5,311 nt of DNA from positions 1-5,311 of the forward strand of contig NZ_CAKVGN010000109.1 of NCBI RefSeq assembly GCF_934747485.1, given 5' to 3'. Shown here piece by piece: positions 1 through 5,311 of this stretch. How positions within the stretch are numbered: the stretch's first letter is position 1; every line of letters starts with the position of its first letter. Position numbers and translations under genes: made by a program. Origin of the DNA: an uncultured Brachyspira sp. (GTDB taxonomy: Bacteria; Spirochaetota; Brachyspiria; Brachyspirales; Brachyspiraceae). The notes under the pieces were generated by a model. The model saw only the letters and a list, made by a program, of their open reading frames with translations, did no database searches and was not told the origin of the DNA.

Positions 1-1
1 T

Positions 2-73
2 AGCTATTTATATTATAAGGAATACCTACTTTATTTTAACTAAAAAACGTGCAATATCTATGGCTCCTAAACA
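2..73 (+). repeat. 72-bp dispersed repeat, copy 1 (left inverted repeat)
   Basis: This segment matches the reverse complement of 5240-5311 at 65 of 72 positions with no gaps (my hand alignment). The mismatches in this copy are at 4, 7, 11, 28, 33, 37 and 58. The longest identical runs are 12-27, 38-57 and 59-73; the 38-57 run contains AAAAAACGTGCAATAT. The similarity stops after base 73. The copy lies upstream of yajC and ends 20 bases before the -35 box. It holds a weak A/T stem (TTTTA and TAAAA around 34-45) but no GC-rich hairpin, so it does not look like a terminator. No reading frame is shared intact with copy 2. I do not recognise it as a named element. A dispersed intergenic repeat or an upstream regulatory element are the main possibilities. 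Confidence 0.9.
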
Positions 74-93
74 CAAAAATGAAATTTCCAATA

Positions 94-122
94 TTGACAT
101 AAGTATAAATTATTGATATCAT
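94..122 (+). promoter_or_regulatory. Sigma-70-type promoter for the yajC-secD-secF operon
   Basis: A perfect -35 hexamer TTGACA lies at 94-99. It is followed by a 17-base spacer and a -10 hexamer TATCAT at 117-122 (5 of 6 consensus). TG at 114-115 makes it an extended -10 element (TGATATCAT). Transcription would start near base 129, giving a leader of about 40 bases before the yajC ATG at 169. The leader carries a good Shine-Dalgarno sequence, AAAGAGG at 155-161, and shows no obvious attenuator or riboswitch. The combination of boxes and spacing is strong even in AT-rich DNA, but it is a prediction by eye. Confidence 0.75.
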
Positions 123-168
123 ATAAAATCATTGAAAATATAAAAAATAATTTTAAAGAGGTAATTAA

Positions 169-594
169 ATGTTCACAGCAACTTTATATGCACAAACTAC
201 AGGAGGAGCTCAAGCAGGAGGAAGCCCTTTAGTATCAATAGGTATGATGGTAGCTATTTTTGCCATATTCTATTTTTTACTAATAAGACCACAAAAAAAA
301 CAACAGCAAAAATTGGCTCAAAGCATAGCTAATCTTAAAAAAGGCGATAAAATAATTGTAGCTGGCGGTATAGTAGCTGAATACATTTCTGATAAAGAAG
401 GCGGAAGAGTTGCTATAGTGAAATTAGGAGAAAACACAAAGATAGAAATAATAAAATCTTCTATATCAGCAGTGGTAAGCGATGAAGTTCTTAATGCTAA
501 GAAAGAAGATAAGAAAGATAAAAAAGCTATAGAAGATAAAAATCAGATAAAAGAAGAATTAGAAAAAGCACAATCTGAAGAAAAAAAAGAATAA
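169..594 (+). CDS. yajC: Sec translocase accessory subunit YajC
   Basis: YajC is a small inner-membrane protein that associates with SecDF and the SecYEG channel in protein export; it is usually dispensable. The 141-residue product has a short Gly/Ala-rich N-terminus (1-19), one membrane helix at about 20-39, and the family hallmark FYFLLIRPQKK at 34-44. A compact cytoplasmic domain follows, with GDKIIVAGGIV at 59-69 and KSSISAVV at 97-104. The C-terminal tail, from about 110 on, is rich in Lys and Glu, probably helical or disordered, and makes the protein longer than E. coli YajC (about 110 residues). The ATG at 169 is chosen because AAAGAGG sits 7 bases upstream and the helix follows at the usual distance. 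It is the first gene of the operon, directly ahead of secD, which is the common bacterial order. Confidence 0.95.
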   Translation: MFTATLYAQTTGGAQAGGSPLVSIGMMVAIFAIFYFLLIRPQKKQQQKLAQSIANLKKGDKIIVAGGIVAEYISDKEGGRVAIVKLGENTKIEIIKSSISAVVSDEVLNAKKEDKKDKKAIEDKNQIKEELEKAQSEEKKE

Positions 595-630
595 TAGAAA
601 AACAATAATAAAGAAAAATAGGAAAGCAGT

Positions 631-2142
631 ATGAGTCATAATTTAAGGTTAGCATTCATCATTATAGGTCTTGCTATAATGGGTTGGTTTATCACTCCTA
701 CAGTGAGATGGTATTTTTTCACATCAGAAGATAAAAAAGAAGAAAGCAATTTATCATTAGATGAAATGATATCTAAAGGTTATACAAAAGAGCAAATTGA
801 TGAGATTCAATCGCTTAAACGTTTAAGAAGCGAATCTGTTAATTTAGGATTAGATTTACAGGGCGGTATAAGGATAGTTCTTCAGGCAGATTTTGAGGAT
901 TATGCTAATAAATTAGATAGAACAGCATTATCTTTAACAGCCGAAGAGAAAAATGATGCTATGGAAAGACTTATATCAAGATTAAGAGGAAGAATTGACC
1001 AGTTTGGAGTTAGTGAAGTTGGTATAAGAAAACAAGGCGATGACAGAGTGGTTGTTGAACTTCCTGGAGCAAGAGACCCTGATAGAATTAAAAGCGTCGT
1101 ACTTAGTCAAGGTGCTTTAACTTTTAATTTGGTAGACCAAGAGGCTTCTGCTACAATTACTAGCAATGACTTACTTCTTGGAGTTTTCACTAATACTGCT
1201 AAAGTACCAGAAAACGACAAGCAAGTTTATTTTTATAGCGAAAAAGATGACTTTGGAAGAAGAGTTAGAGGAGCTCCTGTATTTATAGAAAAAGAGGCTT
1301 CTTTAGATGGTTCTGCTTTAATTAATGCTAATGTAGGCGGCGGACAATTTGGAGAGGTTACTGTTGAGTTTGAACTTAATAATGAAGGAGCTGAACAGTT
1401 TGCATTAGTAACTGCTGCTAATGTTAATAGAATGCTTGCTATTGTATTAGACGATAAAGTAATAAGTGCTCCTAATATCAATCAGGAAATTAGAGGCGGA
1501 AGAGGAGTTATTTCTGGAAGCTTTACTTTGGAAGAAGCTCAAGATTTAGCAAGAATACTTAAAGAAGGTGCTTTACCTTTGAAAGTAAGTGTTGTAGAGG
1601 AAGAAGTTGTAGGTCAATCTATAGGTGCTGACTCTGTTAAGGCTGGTACTACTGCTTTATTTATGGCTGCAATATTAGTTGCTGTATTTATGATTGCTCT
1701 ATATAGAGTATCTGGAGTTTTATCTACAATAGCTATGCTTATAAACGTTATACTTATTATGGCTATACTTTCTCCTTTAAGATTTACTCTTACTTTGCCT
1801 GGTATAGCTGGTCTTATACTTACTATAGGTATGGCAGTTGATGCTAACGTTATTATTTTTGAACGTATAAAAGATGAATTAAAAATAAAATCTAATATTT
1901 CTGATGCTATTATATCTGGTTATGACAGAGCTTTTGCTACAATATTTGACTCTAACATTACAACAATAATAGTAGCTTTAATACTATGGATATTTGGAAG
2001 CGGTCCTGTACAAGGTTTTGCTGTTACATTGTTCTTTGGTATTTTAATAAACCTATTTACTGCTGTATTTATTACTAGATATATATATGAAGAAATTATT
2101 CGTACAAAACTTGTGAAGAAAGCTGGTTTCTTCTTTATTTAA
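631..2142 (+). CDS. secD: Protein translocase subunit SecD
   Basis: SecD is an RND-superfamily membrane protein that, with SecF, uses the proton-motive force to pull exported proteins out on the far side of the membrane. The 503-residue product has an N-terminal membrane helix (about 7-29) and a large periplasmic region (about 30-337). That region holds the conserved LGLDLQGG at 72-79, LPGARDPDRI at 144-153 and LDDKVISAPNI at 273-283. Five C-terminal membrane helices follow (about 338-357, 360-382, 387-410, 440-457, 460-483). The signature GMAVDANVIIFERIKDE is at 400-416; its Asp404 aligns with the intramembrane Asp implicated in proton flow in this family. The protein is shorter than E. coli SecD (615), with only about 42 residues between the first helix and LGLDLQGG. 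The start has AGGA at 620-623, 7 bases upstream. It lies 36 bases after yajC and 20 before secF. Confidence 0.97.
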   Translation: MSHNLRLAFIIIGLAIMGWFITPTVRWYFFTSEDKKEESNLSLDEMISKGYTKEQIDEIQSLKRLRSESVNLGLDLQGGIRIVLQADFEDYANKLDRTALSLTAEEKNDAMERLISRLRGRIDQFGVSEVGIRKQGDDRVVVELPGARDPDRIKSVVLSQGALTFNLVDQEASATITSNDLLLGVFTNTAKVPENDKQVYFYSEKDDFGRRVRGAPVFIEKEASLDGSALINANVGGGQFGEVTVEFELNNEGAEQFALVTAANVNRMLAIVLDDKVISAPNINQEIRGGRGVISGSFTLEEAQDLARILKEGALPLKVSVVEEEVVGQSIGADSVKAGTTALFMAAILVAVFMIALYRVSGVLSTIAMLINVILIMAILSPLRFTLTLPGIAGLILTIGMAVDANVIIFERIKDELKIKSNISDAIISGYDRAFATIFDSNITTIIVALILWIFGSGPVQGFAVTLFFGILINLFTAVFITRYIYEEIIRTKLVKKAGFFFI

Positions 2143-2162
2143 TATAATAAGGATTTTATAGT

Positions 2163-3107
2163 ATGAGCGAAAATATTAAAAAAAATAATGATGTTAAAAA
2201 AACTGAAAATAATGATATGACAAAAAATAAAATTCCTTTTGTTAAATTTATGCCTGTTGCGGCTGTTATATCTAGTATATTATTTATAGCTTCTATTGGG
2301 CTTTTTATTAATAAATTGACTACTAATAGCTTTAATATGGGTATAGATTTTGCAGGCGGTGTTGAATTACAAGTAAAAATTTATAATCCAGAAGTAATAA
2401 ATATCGCTGAAATAAGAAATTTATACAGAAACTTTGGTACAGAAACTGTCAATATACAAGAACTTGAAGGAGAAGATAATATCAATGCTTTTCTTTTAAG
2501 ATTTAGAGGCTCTAATGAAGAATCTGACAGAGCTATGCAAGTGCTTTATGATAAATACACAAAAGAAAAAGTAACTCTTATAGGAAGTAATATTATAAGC
2601 GGTGTTGTATCTTCTGATAATTTAAAACTAGCTTTCATACTTGTAATAGTGTCTTGGATTATCATTATGATATACATTACTATAAGATTTAATTATAGAT
2701 ATGCTTTCCCTGCTATTATTACTCTTATACATAATGTTGTTATAGTATTTGGTATACTTCTATTTTTGAATAAAGAGTTTTCTGTATTAGTTCTCTCTTC
2801 AATGCTTACTTTAATAGGTTATACAATCAACGACATAATAGTTGTATTTGATAGAATCAGAGAAAATGCTGATGTTAAAAGACCATTTAAAGAAATTGTT
2901 AATATAAGTCTTAATAATGTTGTAGGTAGAACTGTAATTACTGGTGTTTCTACATTGCTTGCTGCTCTTGCTATAATGATATGGGGCGGATTTATACTTT
3001 ATGATTTTGCTTTTACATTCTTTTGCGGTGTAGTGATAGGTACTTATGCTAGTAACTTTATTGCAAGCGGTCTTTTAATATTATTTATGAAAGGAAAAAA
3101 AGCATAA
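2163..3107 (+). CDS. secF: Protein translocase subunit SecF
   Basis: SecF is the partner of SecD in the proton-driven SecDF complex of the inner membrane. The 314-residue product starts with a charged cytoplasmic tail rich in Lys and Asn (1-28). Then come membrane helix 1 (about 30-50), the SecF motif GIDFAGG at 60-66, and a short periplasmic domain (to about 152). Five membrane helices fill the rest (about 155-175, 181-202, 206-228, 258-278, 284-308). The signature YTINDIIVVFDRIREN at 220-235 has Asp224, Asp230 and Arg231 at the conserved positions. The size is usual for a stand-alone SecF. AAGGA at 2149-2153 lies 9 bases before the ATG. A later Met at residue 19 has only a weak ribosome site, so the first ATG is preferred. 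SecD and SecF are separate proteins here, not the fused SecDF found in some bacteria. Confidence 0.97.
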   Translation: MSENIKKNNDVKKTENNDMTKNKIPFVKFMPVAAVISSILFIASIGLFINKLTTNSFNMGIDFAGGVELQVKIYNPEVINIAEIRNLYRNFGTETVNIQELEGEDNINAFLLRFRGSNEESDRAMQVLYDKYTKEKVTLIGSNIISGVVSSDNLKLAFILVIVSWIIIMIYITIRFNYRYAFPAIITLIHNVVIVFGILLFLNKEFSVLVLSSMLTLIGYTINDIIVVFDRIRENADVKRPFKEIVNISLNNVVGRTVITGVSTLLAALAIMIWGGFILYDFAFTFFCGVVIGTYASNFIASGLLILFMKGKKA

Positions 3108-3124
3108 TTAAAAGAATAATATAA
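3108..3124 (+). promoter_or_regulatory. Weak ribosome-binding region before the TPR gene
   Basis: The 17 bases between the secF stop and the next ATG contain only AAAAGAA (3110-3116) as a possible Shine-Dalgarno match, with no GG pair. The three upstream genes have AAAGAGG, AGGA and AAGGA. No promoter fits in the gap, so the TPR gene is probably translated from the sec transcript at a lower rate. Translational coupling to secF is possible. Confidence 0.45.
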
Positions 3125-4291
3125 ATGAAAAAGAATAATATTTTTATTGTACTTATAATATTTTCTCTTATATTTTTAACATTAACAATAGTATATAATG
3201 TATACACAATAGGTGCAAATAATAATATAAAAAAAGAAATAGATGGAACTAGTAATATATTAGCAGATGATATGAGAACTCAATATATAAAAATATTATC
3301 GCTATATTTTAAAGATCAATTGATAGATGAAACTAATCAAAATAAAATAAATGAATTAAATAATTTCATAAAAGAATATACATCATCAATATCATCTTCA
3401 AATTTTAACAATCTAAAATCATCTATTAATGATATAATACAATTAAGAACCAGAAATACAACTTATGTACTATTGTTCTTAGCTATATTTACATTTATAT
3501 TAGGTCTTATTATAAACCTGCTTAGCAGCCATGATAAAGAAAATAATAATATTCAAACTACAAAAAAGATTGTAAAAGAGGAAAATGAAAAAAAAGAGGA
3601 AAAACCTAATATTATTATTTCTAATGAGATAGATAATAAAAAAGAAATTGAAATAAATAATATGTATCAAAATCTTGTAAAAGAAATAAAGAATTCCAAA
3701 GAAGATAGTGCTATGGAAATACTTGAAAAAATATTTCAAATAGATGACAGAAACTATTTAGCTTTGAATGGTGCTGGAATACTTTATACAAAGATATATA
3801 CTAAAAACGGAAATAACACTTATTTTGTAAAGGCTGATAAGTTTTATGAATCTGCAATTTCTATATATAATAAAAACAAAGATATTCTAAATAATAAAGC
3901 AATATTATACTCAACTAGATATGGTAAAGATAATAATAATGGTGATTATAATACAGCTTTAAATATTTTTAATAATACAATTTCCTCTTACAATAATGAT
4001 TTTGATATTATACATAATAGAGCAACTCTAAATTTGCTAAACTATAAAATTACGGCGAATGCAGACTCTTTTGATGAAGCATTGAGAGATTATAACGAAT
4101 TAATAGAGATTGATCATCATAACATATATGCCTTAAATAATAGAAGCATGCTTTATTTCGATAAATATAAATATACTAAAGATAAAAAATATTTTGAAAA
4201 ATCAATAAAAGATTGTAATGATGCTTTTAGTATTAATTCAAAAGAATCTTTAGAATCTAATGGAAATCCGCATTATATATACAAATATTAA
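3125..4291 (+). CDS. Membrane-anchored TPR-repeat protein of unknown function
   Basis: I do not recognise a named gene. The 388-residue product has a membrane helix at about 6-28, about 80 polar residues (30-111) probably outside the cytoplasm, and a second helix at about 113-134. A charged Lys/Glu/Asn-rich linker (135-175) and a repeat array follow. The array has four units spaced exactly 41 residues apart. The first-helix positions Leu214, Leu255, Ile296 and Leu337 line up, as do the second-helix small residues Ala237, Ala278, Ala319 and Ser360; Ala196 marks an earlier half unit. This fits TPR-like helix pairs with an extended turn (canonical TPR is 34). Such arrays usually bind proteins. 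It follows secF by 17 bases with no terminator, so it is probably in the sec operon. Base composition is lower in G+C than secD (10 of 60 at 3181-3240 against 21 of 60 at 1501-1560). There is no catalytic motif. A scaffold or assembly role is inference. Confidence 0.85.
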   Translation: MKKNNIFIVLIIFSLIFLTLTIVYNVYTIGANNNIKKEIDGTSNILADDMRTQYIKILSLYFKDQLIDETNQNKINELNNFIKEYTSSISSSNFNNLKSSINDIIQLRTRNTTYVLLFLAIFTFILGLIINLLSSHDKENNNIQTTKKIVKEENEKKEEKPNIIISNEIDNKKEIEINNMYQNLVKEIKNSKEDSAMEILEKIFQIDDRNYLALNGAGILYTKIYTKNGNNTYFVKADKFYESAISIYNKNKDILNNKAILYSTRYGKDNNNGDYNTALNIFNNTISSYNNDFDIIHNRATLNLLNYKITANADSFDEALRDYNELIEIDHHNIYALNNRSMLYFDKYKYTKDKKYFEKSIKDCNDAFSINSKESLESNGNPHYIYKY

Positions 4292-4310
4292 TTTTTTTTA
4301 TAATTATTTA

Positions 4311-4350
4311 TAAATAAAAAAGCAATGAGATTAATAAAATCCCATTGCTT
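4311..4350 (-). terminator. Intrinsic terminator of nagB, possibly bidirectional
   Basis: A stem-loop spans 4320-4350: AAGCAATG pairs with CATTGCTT, and GAT with ATC inside it, around a 7-base loop. Read on the minus strand, the ninth pair is G-U, giving a continuous 12-pair stem. It is followed by a T-rich tract (complement of 4311-4319) and starts 25 bases after the nagB stop. Read on the plus strand, the same pair is an A-C mismatch and the following bases (ATAAATATTT) are a poorer U-tract. The site therefore favours ending nagB transcripts and may end the convergent sec operon less efficiently. Confidence 0.8.
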
Positions 4351-4375
4351 ATAAATATTTATTTAATTAAATAAA

Positions 4376-5134
4376 TTATTTTTTCTTACAAACTTTTTTT
4401 TGATATCCTATAGCATCAGCTAATTCTTCATCTATAACAACTACTACATCATTATGAAGCTTAAGGAAAGTAACAGGGCAGCTTGTCATAACTTTATCAT
4501 GATTTAAAAGCTCTTTCATAGCAGCGGCTTTACCTTTTCCAATAGCAGCTATTACTATTTTTTTTGCCTTTAATATTCCACCCATACCCATACTAAAAGC
4601 CTCTCTTGGAACATCTTTTTCTGAAGCAAAGAATCTTGCATTAGCTTTAATAGTTTTTTCATCAAGCTTCACACATAAAGCATTAGCATGCAAAGCCTCA
4701 TCAGGCTCATTGAAAGCAATATGTCCATTAGGACCAACTCCTAATAATTGAATATCCCTTGGAAGCTTCTCTATTTTATCATCAAACTCTTTTAAGATTT
4801 TTTCTTTCTCCCCTATTCCCTTAGGAACAAAAGTATTTTTTTTATCTATATTTATATGATCAAATAAGTTTTTGTTCATAAAATATCTATAGCTCTGTTC
4901 ATTTTTTCCATCTAAGCCTTTATATTCATCTAAATTAACTGATTTTACATTTTTAAAATCAATCTCTTTTTTCTCATAAGCCTTTATTAAATGAGGATAA
5001 ACTGCCTCAGCTGTGCCTCCTGTAGCAAGACCTAAAACAGCATCTTTTTTTACTTTTAATATATTAATAATCTCATTAGCTGTTTTTTTGCCTACTCCAT
5101 TAGCATCTTTAGCAACTATAATTTTTAATCCCAT
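4376..5134 (-). CDS. nagB: Glucosamine-6-phosphate deaminase NagB
   Basis: This cytoplasmic enzyme converts glucosamine 6-phosphate to fructose 6-phosphate and ammonium, the step that brings amino sugars into glycolysis. The 252-residue product has the phosphate-binding loop LGLATGGT at 34-41, VNLDEYKGL at 66-74 (Asp69 aligning with the catalytic base), SYRYFMN at 81-87, and GVGPNGHIAFNEP at 132-144 with His138 and Glu143 as the other active-site residues. Asn136 stands where the E. coli enzyme has Asp141; B. subtilis NagB, as I recall it, also has Asn there, so this points to the shorter Bacillus-like branch, not to loss of activity. Length is close to B. subtilis (about 242) and below E. 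coli (266). The C-terminus is Lys-rich. No nagA or transporter gene is visible beside it. It has its own promoter, ribosome site and terminator. A related sugar-phosphate isomerase/deaminase is the only real alternative. Confidence 0.95.
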   Translation of the reverse strand: MGLKIIVAKDANGVGKKTANEIINILKVKKDAVLGLATGGTAEAVYPHLIKAYEKKEIDFKNVKSVNLDEYKGLDGKNEQSYRYFMNKNLFDHINIDKKNTFVPKGIGEKEKILKEFDDKIEKLPRDIQLLGVGPNGHIAFNEPDEALHANALCVKLDEKTIKANARFFASEKDVPREAFSMGMGGILKAKKIVIAAIGKGKAAAMKELLNHDKVMTSCPVTFLKLHNDVVVVIDEELADAIGYQKKVCKKK

Positions 5135-5145
5135 AATCTTTAATA

Positions 5146-5150
5146 CTCCT
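5146..5150 (-). promoter_or_regulatory. nagB: Ribosome-binding site of nagB
   Basis: AGGAG on the minus strand, within AAAAGGAG, is the best Shine-Dalgarno match in the window. It lies 11 bases before the ATG at 5134, somewhat farther than usual. No closer in-frame start exists upstream, and the protein begins directly with the expected first strand (LKIIVAKD), so this start is well supported. Confidence 0.75.
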
Positions 5151-5191
5151 TTTATTAATTTATAATATTTTTCATAAACTAATATATTAAA

Positions 5192-5219
5192 ATTATAGCA
5201 TATATATAATTTATTACAA
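5192..5219 (-). promoter_or_regulatory. Sigma-70-type extended -10 promoter of nagB
   Basis: On the minus strand, a -35 box TTGTAA (5219-5214, 4 of 6 consensus) is followed by a 16-base spacer and a perfect TATAAT (5197-5192). TGC just before it (5200-5198) makes a full extended -10 element, TGCTATAAT. The start of transcription would be near 5185, giving a leader of about 50 bases. The -35 box lies 20 bases after repeat copy 2. I see no clear NagC- or NagR-type operator palindrome, although the AT-rich sequence makes this hard to judge. Confidence 0.7.
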
Positions 5220-5239
5220 TTAATAATAATTTTTATTAT

Positions 5240-5311
5240 TGTTTAGGAGCCATACATATTGCACGTTTTTTAGTTTAAAAAAAGCAGGTATTCCTTATAA
5301 TTTAATTAACT
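5240..5311 (-). repeat. 72-bp dispersed repeat, copy 2 (right inverted repeat)
   Basis: This is the inverted partner of 2-73, 65 of 72 positions identical without gaps. It runs to the last base of the window, so it may continue beyond. Relative to nagB it has the same orientation and position as copy 1 has to yajC: it ends 20 bases before the -35 box. Read on the plus strand, one frame is open across the copy (ending ...SLKKAGIPYNLIN), but the same frame in copy 1 has a TAA, so a shared protein-coding role is unlikely. A TGC...GCA stem around the T-run and A-run could form here but is broken in copy 1. Confidence 0.9.

Noticed and set aside
60..116. Short frame of 18 codons starting ATGGCTCCTAAA inside repeat copy 1
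   Set aside because: It has no ribosome-binding site, runs into the yajC promoter, and the matching frame in copy 2 stops after five codons.
1233..1481. Minus-strand open frame of 82 codons inside secD
   Set aside because: It lies wholly within the well-supported secD coding region and shows no family motif; it is a shadow frame.
3500..3739. Minus-strand open frame of 79 codons inside the TPR gene
   Set aside because: Its Phe/Ile/Tyr-rich product is the complement of the Lys/Asn/Glu-rich linker, with no motif of its own; it is a shadow frame.
4297..4314. TTTATAA/TTATAAA hairpin just after the TPR gene stop
   Set aside because: A seven-pair stem of A-T pairs only is too weak to act as a terminator by itself; the stronger hairpin at 4320-4350 is the better candidate.
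5222..5240. AATAATAA/TTATTATT inverted repeat between repeat copy 2 and the nagB -35 box
   Set aside because: It is made only of A and T in very AT-rich DNA, so it is expected by chance, and the gap after copy 1 has no matching sequence.
2..5311. A 5.3-kb transposon with 72-bp terminal inverted repeats
   Set aside because: No transposase or recombinase gene is present and the cargo is core housekeeping genes in ordinary operon order. Target-site duplications cannot be seen because the window ends at the repeats. A repeat-bounded contig explains the layout better.
5242..5311. Open plus-strand frame through repeat copy 2 (ending SLKKAGIPYNLIN)
   Set aside because: The equivalent frame in copy 1 has a stop codon, and no start codon with a ribosome site precedes it. 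It may be the start of something beyond the edge, but nothing here supports that.

Overview
The window reads as chromosomal DNA of a very AT-rich bacterium, most likely a spirochaete of the genus Brachyspira. The basis is the strong A/T bias, codon use heavy in AAA, AAT and ATA, and the overall look of the Sec proteins. The genus is my recognition, not a computed match. The genes are mostly core housekeeping genes: no transposase, integrase, phage gene, CRISPR array, tRNA or rRNA is visible.

Layout. A plus-strand operon fills bases 169-4291: yajC, secD, secF and a membrane-anchored TPR protein, with gaps of only 36, 20 and 17 bases. It is preceded by a near-consensus extended -10 promoter (94-122). 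On the minus strand, nagB (5134-4376) converges on the operon and has its own extended -10 promoter (5219-5192). The two units meet in an 84-base gap holding one stem-loop terminator (4311-4350), which fits the nagB transcript better than the sec transcript. There is no gene-free stretch longer than about 180 bases.

How the genes work together. SecD and SecF are the two halves of the membrane complex that uses the proton-motive force to help the SecYEG/SecA channel move proteins across the inner membrane. YajC is its small partner. The fourth gene encodes a two-helix membrane protein with a cytoplasmic array of 41-residue TPR-like repeats. Its place in the operon suggests, but does not prove, a link to secretion or membrane-protein assembly. 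NagB is metabolically separate: it feeds amino-sugar carbon and nitrogen into glycolysis.

The most unusual element is non-coding. Both ends of the window lie in copies of one 72-base sequence (2-73 and 5240-5311), arranged as inverted repeats and identical at 65 of 72 positions without gaps. Each copy lies upstream of a promoter, in the same orientation relative to the gene, and ends exactly 20 bases before the -35 box. Because the window begins and ends almost exactly at the repeat borders, it may be an assembly contig broken at a dispersed repeat. The repeat may also be a promoter-linked regulatory element.
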